Assembly (NCBI GenBank): GCA_032164245.1
Contig: JAVMKO010000003.1
Location: 65,790,390 to 65,854,389 of the forward strand
Source: Sternotherus odoratus
Lineage: Eukaryota > Chordata > Testudines > Kinosternidae
DNA length: 64,000 bases
Direction of reading: 5' to 3'
Part shown: piece after piece, positions 45,644 through 59,312 of the stretch
Layout of the letters: each line of letters opens with the position of its first letter
Numbering within the stretch: the first letter of the stretch is position 1
Program-made: the position numbers and the translations under genes
The notes under the pieces: model-generated
What the model was told of the DNA's origin: nothing
The model's database searches: none
The model's input: only the letters and a program-made list of their open reading frames with translations

Positions 45644-45992
45644 ATGTTACAAGGGTTCTCGGGGAAAAAATCCCTAACGGCAGACAGAGCTGTCCCTAGG
45701 AACCTCAGCCAGCAACATCATCAGCCAGAGACAACATCATCAGGAGGAATGAACCACATTGAGAGTGAAAAGCTCAGGAATTTCTATCTTAATTCTGCCA
45801 TTGACTTACTAAGGGGCTGAGACAAGTCCTCGCATATCTCTGCCTCAGTTTTCCTATCTATAAAATGGAGGTCATGTTCCATCTCCATCATATGCCACTA
45901 TTAATAGTTTGAGAGTACCTACCTGGTAGGGGTTTGGGGAGGAAGGTTGTATTGGCACAAAGCTTTCATAGTGTCCCTCATACTCAGGGAAG
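45644..45992 (+). repeat. 349-bp direct duplication, copy 2
   Basis: Offset is exactly 1811 bases from copy 1. On its left the repeat context continues with GGGGGGTTCACGAAATG, which reads as part of the same element, suggesting this is the source. Confidence 0.9.
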
Positions 45993-47609
45993 AACCATAA
46001 GGGGCCAACACAGCTCTAAAAGTAGACCAAGGAGGGTGTAGGTAGGGCAGCTGGAAAGTGTATTGATGCCATGGCTCCCTGAGTACATGAATCTTTACTT
46101 CTTTGCTCTCAGATAGTTCACACCTGATGTGAAGTACAAACTCACCCCCTTCCTAGGATTTGGTTTTATCAGCACAGCAATTAACAATAAGGTGAAGTTC
46201 ATCTTAAACAGTCTCCCCAGGCTTGGCTGCTTGTAGGTTTACTCCCACTGGGTAGCTCAACCCAAATCCTGACTCCTCAGGACAACTACTGCCACCTCCC
46301 TTATATCCAAGTGAAATAAAGTCTCACCCACATTAATGAATCATTAGAACCCACTTAACATTTGCCAGCTGAATCAACACCTGCTAATAGGATGGGAAGG
46401 TTCAGGCAACCACCACCTTCCTGTTATACTGCTCTATACTGGGAGAAGCACTGGGGGGGGGGGGGGGATTCAACCTCCTGCCAAAAGGCAGAGTCAGAAA
46501 CCGCTTCTACTTCCATAGGGTTCTATGGAATTTGCTGGTTCAGGAGAGTATGCTTTACACTTCCCCCTGCAGCAGCTTTGATTAGTTTGTCCCAACCCAG
46601 TATGTTCTTTCCTACCTCAGTGGGCTTTTTTCAGACCTGGTTAATGATTGTACAGTGCTTTGAACACACAGAAGGACTGTAAGTGCACTATCACTGCAGG
46701 CACTGTTTTTGAAATTTGCCCCTGAAATTAGCTTTACACTAAGAAATAACAAAATCTAGGTCCCAGCATCCATTCGTATGCTCTGGTCCTTCCTGGTTTT
46801 TAAACATAACAAGCCAAAAGGCTCCTAAGATATTTTCTCATTAAAACAAGATCGATTGTTGAGCTTCCAGTGTCATTTAATTAGTCATTTTTCACAGGAG
46901 GCTCATATGCCTGGAATTCCCCCTTTTGTTCCTCCTTTCTTGCAGCTTATATCTTTTTTCCAGTGGTGAGTAAGAAGAGCTGTCTTAGCTTTTTGTCTAA
47001 TAACGTTTGGAATTTTCCCTATTTTTTCCAGATCCTGAAAGCCAGTAAATTATATTATTTTCGCACATCGAGTTCTTTCATTTGTCACCTTGCTGCTGCC
47101 CACGATTGCGCTTCACGACAACTGAAAATATGCTTTGAATTTTTTAAAAAAAAAATGTACTTGGGGGGAGGAAAAAGTGTTAGGATTGTGGACAATCTTC
47201 CCAAAACCTGTACTCCTTACAGCTGTTGCTATATACCTATTTGTGTTAACCTGTAGCTGATGTCATATTAGAATGGATTCTAAAATTTCCACAGTGAAGA
47301 ATATGTTTTATGATTTCATACAAAGTCCTAATGCTAAGAGAATACAGCTTAATGTCCACTTTGATTATGTACATGATTCTACAGTTCATTCATGCAATAG
47401 TCTGATCCATTTAGAGTTACTTTTTTTTTTATGTTCAAACACTGTTTAATGTTTAATAAAAAAAGGGGAACAAGGAACAAGATTGCTTTGCCTGACTTCA
47501 ATACCTTTGTCTTATACATGTACAGGATAGTCAGATCAGGAACTGAAGAAATGAGACACAGTTTCATAACAGATTTTTCCAAATCATTGGTTACCTGAGA
47601 ATTTTGTGT

Positions 47610-47733
47610 TAGGGTGACCAGATGTCTCAATTTTATTGGGGCAGTCCTGATTTTGGGGACTTTTTCTTATATAAGATCCTATTACCACCCACCCCTTGTC
47701 CTGATTTTTCACACTTGCTGTCCGGTCACCCTA
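47610..47733. mobile_element. 124-bp hAT MITE, second copy of 32428 family
   Basis: TAGGGTGACCAGATGTCTCA to CCGGTCACCCTA, same order of internal motifs as 32428-32552 (TTTTTCTTATAT, ACACTTGCT). The TSD is not clear. Confidence 0.8.
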
Positions 47734-48443
47734 TTTATGTACACATTTTTAGACATAGCTGCAGCTGAAGATCATAAATCTCAGGGCAGGTGTGTGGGTG
47801 TGTGTATGTTAATCAATCTAACATTCACATCAATAATACAAGTACCAAATGCTGCTCTGAGTCATGTTGTGCAACCTGATTGTCCACAAATTATTACCTT
47901 TGTTACATCTGTGCAATTTTGTTGCCATCATTTGGACTGCATGTGTATCAATGAGAGGGTGTCATTAGTACATTGTACACATGGCCCTGCACAACAGTGA
48001 CTTGGTTAACAATTTTGTTGAGACTGCACAAGTCAGAAGGGAGTTCAGTTCACTTTGTTGGAGGCGTGTTAGTTCTGCAGAGTTGACCTGGAGTAAAAGG
48101 TTAAAATCTTACTACTTTGTAATTAAAGTGAGCAGACCTGTCTCGGAATACACTGAGCAAGCACATCTTCAGAGTCAGCAGGTGCTGCACAGTCGCTTTT
48201 TAAAAATATGACAGGAAAAATGATGAGGTATAATGAAGAAAACTGGACACAGGAAACCATTCTCCAGCTCCCCCTTCATCACTGTCTACCATGTAATTGC
48301 AGTACACAATCACACTCCCTAACAAGTCAGGTATATATATGGAGCATTGGTTACTAAACACAACCTCTGGTTACAGACATCTTTGAAGATGTGAAATGCT
48401 CTATATGCTAAATAATATCACTGTTCACACAACATTATTTCAG

Positions 48444-48560
48444 AGGTAACAAAGTCCTGTGGCACCTTAAAGACTAACTATAAAGTTAGTCTTTAAGGTG
48501 CCACAGGACTCTTTGTTACCTCTGCTATTCCAGACTAACACGGCTCCCTCTCTGATTCTT
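48444..48560 (+). mobile_element. Snap-back retroposon insertion with 13-bp TSD
   Basis: AACATTATTTCAG is present at 48431-48443 and again at 48561-48573. Between them is an inverted copy of the retroposon 3' segment (48444-48480), then the same segment forward (GTCTTTAAGGTGCCACAGGA) followed by the true 3' end CAGACTAACACGGCTCCCTC. The long TSD marks target-primed reverse transcription. Confidence 0.85.
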
Positions 48561-48596
48561 AACATTATTTCAGTCTTTGCCCAAGGAAGTTATGAC

Positions 48597-48722
48597 TATT
48601 ATTATTATTTCTATTGTGGTCATGCCTAGGAGCCTTAGTCAGAGACCAGGTCCCCATTGTCCTAGGTGCTGTACAAACAAGGAACAAAAAGACAGTCTCA
48701 GCCCCATACTGCTTATAATCTG
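48597..48722 (-). mobile_element. MIR-like SINE 3' end
   Basis: Reverse complement reads GTACAGCACCTAGGACAATG and ends in an AATAATAATA tail. A shorter antisense relative is at about 49765-49830 and a sense copy at 59221-59312. Confidence 0.65.
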
Positions 48723-49000
48723 GCCCAGATACTGCTCCATAGAAGTGTGCTACGAAGTCCTGCCATTGACTCCAGTGGGAGCAGGATCAAGCCCCAGGAG
48801 AGCAGCCATGCCAAAAGAAGAAAGTGTGGCGTGACTGAAATCATTGTGCTATGCAGCATCCAAATCACATAGCTAGACCAGATGCTTCCAACGAGAGAGA
48901 AATAAAATGATCAGCCCTGCTCCATGGTCTTCATCGGTGTAGGGCAAAAGGCAGTGAACCCCTTCCTAGCGCTCCCATTGAAAAGCATTGTACTGAGCTA

Positions 49001-49406
49001 GGTGTGGCCAACTCTGGCTCTGGAGCCACATGCGGCCTCTTCAGAAGTTAAGATGCAGCTTCTTGTATAGGCAGCGACTCCAGGGCTGGAGCTACAGGAG
49101 GTGCTCACTGCTCAACCCCTGGCTCCGCCACAGGCCCTGTCCCCACTCCACCTCTTCCTGCCCCCTCTCCTGAGCCAAGGCTCCTCCCCTTGCAAGCCTA
49201 CTGCATGCTACGAAGCAGCTGAATGGGAGGTGTGGGGAGGAGGAGGGAGGGAGAGGGGGAGGGGCTGATCGGCAGGGCTGCCGGTGGGTGGGGAGTGCTG
49301 GGAGCAGGGTGGGGGAGCTGATGGAGGGATGCTGATGTATTACTGTGGCTCTTTGGACGTACATTGGTAAATTTTGGCTTCTTCTCAGGCTCAGGTTGGC
49401 CACCAC
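49001..49406 (+). mobile_element. hAT-like element, family copy 3
   Basis: Same order as 12084-12536: CTGGCTCTGGAGCCACATGC near the left end and CAGGCTCAGGTTGGCCACC at the right end. The flanks are diverged and the element ends are approximate. Confidence 0.65.
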
Positions 49407-50329
49407 TCTAGTAAGCTCTGCAATCTTCTCCTTACCTAACTCATTTTAACTCCATATCAAAACAGCCCAAAGGAACTACATTGGCCATCTTTAGTATTTT
49501 CCCAACCTCACCTTATGATATCTGTTTCTTGTTGGTGGGCTTTGCTGACTTAGTGACGTTCAACATGTAGCATATTTTATTAGGAGAAAGAAAAAAAAAC
49601 ATGTTCAGATTTGTTGTTCTGTTTGAGGTGTTGGAAAGCAGTATGGTTGATGATGCTCCTCCAGTTTTTGGTTTCTTCTCAACTTGTGCCATCCCCAGTG
49701 CTTCCCAAAAAGCTTGTGCTGACTAATACCGATGTGACAGATAATGCCACCTCTACGTGCTCAACTATTATTATTACTTATATTGTGGTAGTGCCTAGGA
49801 GAACTACAGTTTTTGTTTCACTGGCAGTGCATTTTAACATCCTTGGAGCAGCTGCAGATTAGGCTAAGGACCCTGGATTCTTTTTTTTTTAAGAGTGAAC
49901 AAGAATAGATTGGTTTCATCGCATATGGGGCCTCACCGTGTTCCCACTGAGGTAGGAAGTTTAACTATTGACTGTAGAGGGACAAGGATCAGCTGCGTGA
50001 TGGGAGCATCATCTTATCATAGTACTTGTGCCAATGCTAATTCCTGCGATGCAGTAAACATTGTTCCCTTGACATTTAACGCTGTAAGGCCTATAGCAGT
50101 AGAACAAAGAGCATGAGCTACTTTGTCTTATGCTAAGGGGGAGGGGGAGTGGTGTCCCTGTCATAGGGTTTTATCTTAAGTTTTATATCACCTCCAAACA
50201 GTAGAGTTTCTGAAAATCATGTCAAATGAATAGCACTAGTGAAGGCTGCAGTGGACTCTGTGGTCTCTCTGGCACTTCTCCCTTTTTGGGGTAAAACCTC
50301 CACTTGGGACACTAGGTGGGGCGTGTCAA

Positions 50330-50757
50330 AGCTCTGAATTGGCACTGAACATTCTCCCTCAGGTGCTTGGCTGGCTGGTGCTTGCTCACATGCTCAGGGT
50401 CCGGCTGACTGCCATATGGGAGGTTGGGAAGGAATTTCCCCCAGGACCGAGGGCAGTGACCTTGCAGGGATGGGCCTGGGGGAATGCACCTTCCTCTGCA
50501 GCATGAGGCACAGGTCATTTGCCAGGATTATTTGGGTCTAGCTCAATCAATTCCCTGCCATTGCAGGGACCTCAGGCATTGGTGCATTTTGGTCGCTTCT
50601 GTTGTGTGCCTGTGGCAGACAATACTCTAGGCACCCAGGGGCTGTAATACGTCAGGTCTAATTTTGGTTGTTGGGTTTAGTGGTGGTGGTGGCCTGGCAT
50701 GTACAGGAGATCAGACTGTGATCAGGTGGCCCCCTGTGGCCTTAATCTCCATGACTG
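50330..50757 (+). mobile_element. CR1-like LINE fragment
   Basis: Contains GGTTGGGAAGGAATTTCCCC and CACCTTCCTCTGCAGCATGA and ends GGCCTTAATCTCCATGACT, a diverged CR1-type 3' end known to me as a common sauropsid repeat. Confidence 0.6.
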
Positions 50758-52505
50758 GAAATGATAGTGAACACTATCAGTTACTCCTTTGGCATTAGAC
50801 ACACAGGTACTAGAGCCCTCTCCCCCTATTACCGCTCTTGGATTCTACCAATCTGGGGAACTCAGACTTCAGTAGGCAGCACGCTTAGCACTAAACCAGT
50901 GTCCCCTGGTCATGCTAGGGGGTACAGTCCAGCAAGAGGTGATGTCCCAGAATACTGGTGTCTATTAGATCCCATTAACGTTTTGTGAATTTTTCCCAGC
51001 AGTCTGGTCAGATTTCCCTTGGGTTGATTACAATTGCCTCCCTGAATTCCCCTTGAAGTGAAGGATATTTTCCCTTCCTCTCATGAGTAGTAGCGCTGTA
51101 AACAGAGAACAGCTGTGGCCTAGAGAGGACTGCGTTTCAGCACTGAGGGAGGTGATCTTTCTAGGTACTGAAGCACCCAGTGTTACTCCTGTGTTATTTG
51201 TCTTACATTAGCACCTAAGACCTTATTCAAGGATGAAGGGCCCCTTGCACTCGGCCCTGCATAAACACTTAAATAAGACACAGATGGATGGCTCATGCTT
51301 CAGGTCAACAGGCACCACAGAAAGATATCCAACAGCAGGGGACAACTGTAGCTGAACTGGTCACAATAGACTGAAGGGGACACGTGCTGAACACTAGATT
51401 GTACTAAGTACTTTGGAGAAACTGTTAAAGAAAAAAAAAGTTAATCTTAGTAAAGATATAGCTCCACAAACACTGGCAGGGTCAGGGTCAGATGGGGTTA
51501 TGTGTTGTATAAGACCCAGTTGCACAAGCTAAAGCGGACCGGAGGCATTTCTAACTTTCACAGCCAGATTTTTGGGGGGCGCTTAGTCCTGCAGCAGCAT
51601 TGCCCTGGCTCGGTTTTGGTGCTGCTGTTGCTCCTTTATCCACATCCATTTGTATCCACATTCTATGCTCACTGCTCACCAATAAACCTGTGCTCTCCCT
51701 TCATTTAAGAGACAGGGAACACACTTCCTGATCGTTACGCACAATGTGAACTCCGGCCTTCACGCACACAGCTACAATAATTCAACTGAATGGCTAGTAA
51801 CATTGCCTTTGAATATCTATTTATCTAACATTCTAAGAAATGTGGGGTAGTTAGGCAATTCTTTTGCAGTGAGAAGCAGTTAAAGCAGATATGTGGGTAT
51901 TAATCTGTGGTCAGATACACCTATGCAAACCCATGAAAAATCAATAGAATGTACTGTAACCGAGAAAAAGATTCCTCTGTTCATATCTACAATTCAATGT
52001 TACTATTTCATAGAAGTTATTCATACACTGGATACAACTTGAGGCTACTTGCCGAGGAATCTATCTTCTCTTCATAGCAAAGAAATTGCACAGAAACACA
52101 TTCCATTTATTTTTTTTTATATTGAGCAAGTGCTACAGCACATCACTTTCTTGATAACATGGGGCACCCAACACCATGTCCCAGCCCCTTCCACCAATGG
52201 AAAGCTCACCTCTCACCTCAGACATCTTGCTCTAGACTGTTCCAGTTAAAAATAAGCATTGTTCCTTCTTGCAACTCCTGAAAGTGGATCTGTTCCTTTA
52301 TCCTTCAGCAAGGGCTGATTTGAATCCCTCTATGCTTCCTTTTGCTAGGAATGCTCCTACTTGGAGTTTTTGATAAATTGGGCAGGGTGGTGGAAAAGAG
52401 AAGGGGGGAAAAAAGAAGTTGCTAGAAGGCACAGTGCAAGTTCCTAAAGCAGAACCACCTTGAGCATGCCATATTATGTAGCTGCATCTAAGTATTGATT
52501 AATGC

Positions 52506-53150
52506 AGAACGTAAGGGCCTTCAGAGGCCCAAGGCCTGTAAAACAATTAGTTTAACCAGACTAATCAAGGCCGAGGCCTAGTTATCTTGACATGAGTAGC
52601 TCTCCTGTCAGTTACCCTACCAAATAAGATACAGTGCTGCAGTAAAGAAATACAGTGAAGTGCTAAGGCATGTGCAAACAGCAATCGCAAAACATGAGTT
52701 ATTGATATCTCAGACAATTCTCAAGAAATGGGTCTGAGCAAGCTTTGCAGATGTTAATCCGCAGACCATCATGGTAAGTAGCTGAAGTGACCATTCTAAT
52801 GAACCTATCAGAGATAGGAACCATCATACCAGAAGGGTACAGAACTACAGATAAGGAAATGGGGATGAACCCATCATGAATATGCAATTACTACTATGGG
52901 CGTCAGTGTAACCTATTGTGTGTGGCCCTGCCTATAAACAGGGGGACGCATCTAGATATGCAGGACTCATGACCAGGACACATGAGTGATGCAAGTACTA
53001 GTGCTGGACATTTTGTACCCTCTCTCTATTTTGTTATATTGCAGTGTTTGTTGGATTGTTTCTCTACTTAGCAAGATTGTTAATAAAGGAAAGCATGATT
53101 AGCTTAAGCTGATACTCATGTGCTCATCAGATCTTTCACACTAATAACAT
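52506..53150 (+). mobile_element. Probable solo LTR of a retroelement
   Basis: A TATA box (CCTATAAACAGG, TATAAA at 52933-52938) is followed 144 bases later by AATAAA (53082-53087), the spacing of an LTR U3-R-U5 plan. No internal retroviral sequence was recognised on either side, so a solo LTR is likely. The ends are not defined. Confidence 0.45.
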
Positions 53151-55959
53151 TCAGGATAGTCTTGCTGATTAACAGGCCAAACCCTCTGAGATCACAGCCA
53201 TCTAAACAGTCAACCAATTGATAATTCCCAAATTCCATTTAGGCAGCACATCTCAACCAAACCTGAAATGACACTCAGAGCAGATCAAAATGTCAGTGCA
53301 GTATCACCCAGTTCTCCATCTTTAGGAGAGTGCCCTCTACTCAGCAGGATAATTTAGAGCTCATTTAAGTGTTTTTAATATGCTAAACTTGACTCCGGCA
53401 TCTATAAATGCTACTGAAATAACATATGGAGCTAATTATGGTCTTTTGAAGGAAGGAAATTATAAATTGTACTGCAGACAGCTTCTCTGGAAAATTCACA
53501 GCAATTTTTAGAATTATGGAGAACGTACTGGTGTTTTAACCAAATGCAACTTGGCTTTTTAATCAGCAAGCAGGGAATACAGCCTTATAAAATAGTCATT
53601 TTGTGACTGATAAGGGAAGTATTAAAATATCCTAATTTACAGGCTATTAAATTTGGAGGGTCCCATGGAATTTGTCAACTTTCAGTAAAGTGCAGTTTTA
53701 CATGTTCACTAGACTGCCCACCGCCTTATAACCTCAGGCTCTGATGCAAGTTAAGAGGGTCAGGTATGCTCTGTACATGCACAGAAGATCAACAACAATT
53801 CGTGTGCTGCAGGAAGTTGTAGAGATGGTTCAGTGGGTGGCATTCTGTCTTCCAAGCTCACTACTGAATTAAAGCTCCAGTGACGCATCAGGGAAAACTG
53901 TCCCGCTAGAGGTCTGCATGTCAGAGGAGATCCAAGCCATTGATTGGACATGTTTGGTGGTGGGTTGTTGTTTTTTTAAAGCACCTTTTGCCAGATTAGA
54001 TATTAGCTCCACCATTCTGGACAAATTAAAGTTCCATTAATTTTACTGTCCTAAATCATTCCCTGTGCAAAGTGTTGTGCAGCTTTACTGTGTACATGGC
54101 AGCAGCTGCTCTCCACCACTCTAGCTGTAGCACAGGGGTGTATCACTACAATAGTTTGAAAGCCCTGATATTAAAATAAACAGCTGTATATTAAGATTTA
54201 AGATAAACTCAGAGCACCTATGAGGGTGTTAAATTTAATGATCCTTTTTATAACATGATCCTCCTCGAAAAACTAAGATGCAACATTAAAAAAAAAATTA
54301 AAACTGGTGTTGGCAGCTAAAGTTTGCTTGGCAATGCTTCTAGCTAGTAGACATTTTGATATCAGATCAAGTTCTGCTGGCGTTACTTCCTCAAATACTG
54401 TGCACGGACTTCTGGGGATTTGGGCCATTCTCTGGTGTTTTGCGAAATGAAGTCATTCTTCAGTCGTTAGCATCATGGCATTGCAAAACATGTAATAACT
54501 TCACTGCACGTACAGCGCACCACAGTATTACATCTTGAAAGCACTCGTCTCTGAAATGATCGTTGTACCATTCTCTGAAGAGATAGAGCTGCTCTGACTG
54601 TAGCGCACACTTCCTGCAGCACAATGTATTGCTGATGTTTTTAAATGACAGTTTCTCACTTTCCAAACAAAAGGTTGTATAAAATCCAAGCTAATATTCT
54701 GTGCACCATTCGCTGCTACCAGAGAAGAGTCTGATGTAAGCTATTTACATCTCTGTTAACTCTTGAAAATTCTGCAGAGAATATGATAAATTGTGTATCA
54801 ATCCTGCTCAGCAATTCAGCTCAGCTAGGTTTGGATGGAGGGGTTACCTCATTTTAATGTAGACGCAAATGTATTGCTTCATATGATCGGAAAAAATAAC
54901 ACCCTGAAGCAATTTGTAATCCTCAAACAAACTGTTTTTTATTACAGAGGAAGAGACAACACTATAGTTTAACTGCTGAGCATTACAATGAAACATAAAG
55001 CAGCATTACAGTTGCTCTGTGCTTAATACTGTGGTTTAAGAAGCTAATCTTGTTTCAGTTGAATGGCATGTTCATTATGGCAAATAAATCAGTAATGTGT
55101 GGGATTACTGAAGAGGAAAGACATATTAAAGCAGTTTAGGGCATCATATTGATTTTTTTTTCATGTCTGATTTAGCTTGGCGTTTTTCAACAGTCAGTTC
55201 TAATAAACGCTTGTATAGTGAAGATTAAGCAGGTGGGAATGCTGCCCAGAAAGAGTATTATGAATAACTTAAGGCACTGGTTTTAATTGCAGCAATCCAT
55301 GATACTTACTGTGCTGGCACCAGAGTGGAATTTTCACTATTTAAGTTAAAGCTTTACTGAGTTATTAGCAAGTGTGGGCTTTTCTTAAATAATTGAAATA
55401 ACTTTCCAATATTTGCACTTCACACAAGGGTAGGTGAAGATTTCAGAACATGCACTGAATCTAAAAGGCTTTTCCAGTCTGACTCATTCACTCAAAATTA
55501 TTTAGGATTTTTTAAATATGGGTACTTTATGCAAATTTGTGTCAGTCTGAATCAGCAAAGTTTACCCTGAAAACTGTGTGTTTGACACTTTATGATTCAG
55601 ATTTTGTTCATGCACATTTTCTAGGAAGCTGCATATTAGGAAAAAGCCCTAATCTAACTAATAGCAGGCCATTTCCACTGTGTTGTATTTTTAAATTCCT
55701 AGGGTTAATCCCCATTGCATATTGTTTAGATTTTAGAACACAACAAGATGGCCTCAAAGGTTACTTCCTAAAAGACCATTTGCCAATTCAAACAAAAGAC
55801 TAAAAAATTACCATTTGTTGTTATAGGCCAACTCCTCTCACCCTGCACAACAGTATTAAAAAGTTAGGAAATTCATACTTACTTAAGCTTCCACAAAGCC
55901 ACCTTAACTCTGACTCCACTTAGCTCACATCTTCTGCCTATAATTTTATCTAGTTAGAT

Positions 55960-56303
55960 CAGGGGTGGACAAACTTTTTGACATGACTGCCATATCAGGG
56001 ATCCGAAAGTGTATGGAGGGCAGGTATAGTGTAATAAATTGCTCTCCATAGAAATGTGCTACTTATGGTGTACTCCTTACCACTGCCAATTCTGGTGCTC
56101 CTAAATAGCACATTCCTATGGGGAGCAATTTAATACACTGCACTCGGCCGCTCTCACAGCCCTGCCACCCAAAGCTGAGGCTGTGGAGGAGGGACAGCAG
56201 GGAAAGAATGGGAGGCAAGCCACCTCAGCTAGGAGCTCAAGGGCTGGGCAGGACAGTCCCATGAGCCGGATGTGACCTGTGAGCCATAGTTTGCCCACCT
56301 CTG
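55960..56303. mobile_element. hAT MITE
   Basis: Ends CAGGGGTGGACAAACT and AGTTTGCCCACCTCTG. Flanks AGTTAGAT and ATATAGAT match 6 of 8. The termini are the same family as 16209-17115. Confidence 0.8.
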
Positions 56304-56409
56304 ATATAGATCATACCTTCGCCACTCCCGTACATTGTTATATGGGTAAGAAACTAAGAGCAGTCTCCACTTGGACCATTTCTAGAGTGGAGTTACATAA
56401 TTTTTGGTT

Positions 56410-57500
56410 CATATTGTGACACTACACCCCCCCCCTCCTATTCTCCATAAAGATGTCATGGTGTGATTGTGGCATATCTAAAATATATTTAATGCAAAGT
56501 GGTTCATGAGAGATCATTGGAAAGATTATGATTTACTGAATAGGATTATCCTATTTGTGTTCATGTATAATTTTTGTAACTGAAGTTAGGAATATTGTCT
56601 GTGTAGCTATTACAAATGTGTTTTCAGCTGGGGAATGCCCTAGACACAATGCAATCAATCTGGATGGCTGGCTAGAAAGGGCCTTTAGGAAAAACAATAT
56701 GTCTTTGAAGATGCTCATCTCCCACCTTCCTGTGGACCCTGCAAATAGACTTTGAATTATGGTTTCAGGATCATGTGATTATGTCACCTGATACTGGACT
56801 CCATGATAAAATTAGTTCTTTTCCATTAAGGGGGGGGCTTAACCTGTGAGGGGGGGGGCTTAACCTAGAGGGTGTCTGACCTGTGAAAGAAATACTGGGA
56901 GTTTTAAGCTGCAAGAACGGCCTGCCTTCTCTGCAATTTGCCTAACAACAACATTTAAGGTGAGAATTTGCTAGTTATAACCAGCTTCTTTAGTATATTA
57001 AGCTTAGCTTGCCTGTTTGTTTCATTTGCTAGGTAATCTACTTTGATCTGTTTGTTATTCCTTATCACTTAAAATCTACCTTTTGCACTGAATAAATTTG
57101 TTTAGTCTTATTCCAGGGTGTGGAATTCATAACCGGGGGGCAAAAAGCTGTTGCATTTTTCTCACCTTGAGGAAGGGAGCAAATGTTATGAGCTTACGCT
57201 GTACAGACTGTGTAATTTTGGGTTTGCACTCCAGAGGGGTGTGTGCAGTGAGTAGAGTACCTGGGCAGTTCTTTAACTGAAGGAACACACAGGGGCTATT
57301 CAGAAAGCCTATTACTCCTGCTGGGTGTGTCCCTACCCATACATATGCTGATGAAAGTGAGAGAGACACCAGGAGTGAGTCTGCAGCTTGTCACAGCAGA
57401 ACAATTAAAGAAGCAGCCCACACTGGTGAATGAGGTAGGCTCAGCAGACCCCAGTTTCAAGGGGCACCCCAGGGAAACCCATGACAGACTAGAAATACCA
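56410..57500 (+). mobile_element. Large LTR-like interspersed repeat
   Basis: I recognise GGTAATCTACTTTGATCTG, TGTGGAATTCATAACC and TTATGAGCTTACGCTGTACA as parts of a frequent turtle repeat with an internal AATAAA (about 57091). The superfamily is uncertain; LTR/ERV is my guess. No coding sequence remains. Confidence 0.45.
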
Positions 57501-59220
57501 CTTCTTCCCCACAAAAGTGTATAAAGTGTGCTATGTACTTTACAAAAACAGAAACAAGGACCTCGTCTCAATGATCTTTGAGACTAAAGAGACAAATCAG
57601 GCAGGAAATGGCGAACTGGGATCTAGTCAGTGAGGATATTCACCATGTGATGTTTTTCTCCTCCCCTCTCTACATCACTATATGGGTGGGTGGGGGGGCG
57701 AGGAAGTGAGGTATGTAATTAATAGGCCTTGTAAGATGAAGTAAGCCAGCAGTATGAAAAATTTTGGCATATTTTGTGCAACAAAAAAAATGTATGCAAG
57801 CAAAAGCTTAATTTACATATAAGCATATAATTCATTAGATATTTGTAACCCACCTGAGAAATGCATTTGATTACTCAGTTGACAGGTAATTGACTCCTCC
57901 AGCCCACCCAGGAAGTCAGCTAGGATTAGATCACAGAATTGGCTGACAGTCAGGTCTGTGCATAGATCACGCCAGCAATTATGTTGAAGCTATTGGTTGG
58001 ATAGATGGCCTATAAAGTGTGCTGTCTGTCTACTTTACTAATAACCTGATCAAGTTATGCCTTTATGCAGGCTCTATTGACATACTATTGTCACTATTAT
58101 CCTCTTCATACCACTATCCTGCCCGTTTCATCCTCTTGTAGCACCTTGCCTTATATTAGGCTAAACTCTCAGGCTACAGTCTGAGTCCCGATCGGGCGTT
58201 GCAGTAATAAGTTATTTTGGCCGTTGCTATGGAATGCTGGGAGAAGTCAATGGCTCAGCTCACATAATATTTGAACCCTTTGCACAGGGCAGCATAAGAA
58301 GATATGATCACTAAAAAATATTATACATCTTTTTGAGCAACCTGGTTAAGGTTGCTGGAAATATTCAAGTGAGCAAGGGAAAAAAATCACCATAAAAAGA
58401 TGGGAGGGATGTTATTCACAGATTCCAGTTAGAAGTATCATGGCTTTGCTGATCATACAGATCCCCTTTCACAAGGAACTTTGTATTCTGGGCACGAAGC
58501 CCAATATACAGATTAGTAAAAGCACAAACAGGTTTGATGTTGGCCAAGAAAATACCAGCTCAAAACCGGAAAAGACTCAATTATTACAAATTGGTTGACT
58601 CCATACTTGGACAACACGAAGGATGAGGAATATTGGTCAAGATATCGAGAATCAAGTTTGTCAAGTAACTCAAGCTAACAACTCTGTAACCAATAACGGA
58701 ATACACTGAACAAACACTGGAGGCAATTATACTGAAAAGTGTTAAACGTAAAGCTTGTAACTTGTCAGAACCGGAATTCTGGCACAACGCTTGTACGTCT
58801 CAGGTTATCACTGATGCCTCCACAACCTGGATCCCTTACATTGTCATTGGTGCTGATAACACGATCTAGTCCTCTAAGCAAGAAGGCAGAACTCTAAATT
58901 TAGATCCTGGTAGATAGGTAGGAGGAAACTGTTTTCCCTGGTCATTTAAAAAAAGTATATATTCTGTTAAGGATTTGAGCCCTTAAACAGTTAGAGAACA
59001 TTTCTGTTCCCCTCTAAATACATAAAATACAGGCATTGAAAAATTCACTTACTGTATATACACGTTCTACACAACTGTATGCACCACACCTGCTTATGAG
59101 TGTTAACCCTACCAGTTTCCCCCCCACCCCCACATACTTGCTTCATCTCATCCTTAATGGGACTACTCACATGAGTCAAATTAGCAGGATCATAAGCTTT
59201 TGCAGAAACAGGCATTGAGT

Positions 59221-59312
59221 GTTACGCTCTTTGGGTAGGGACTATCCATTATAAACATGCTCTAGCACAACATGGACCTGACTCAGCCAAGGCCTCTATA
59301 TTATAAATAATG
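59221..59312 (+). mobile_element. MIR-like SINE 3' end
   Basis: ACGCTCTTTGGGTAGGGACT through GCTCTAGCACAACATGGACC to an ATAAATAAT tail, sense orientation. Confidence 0.5.
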
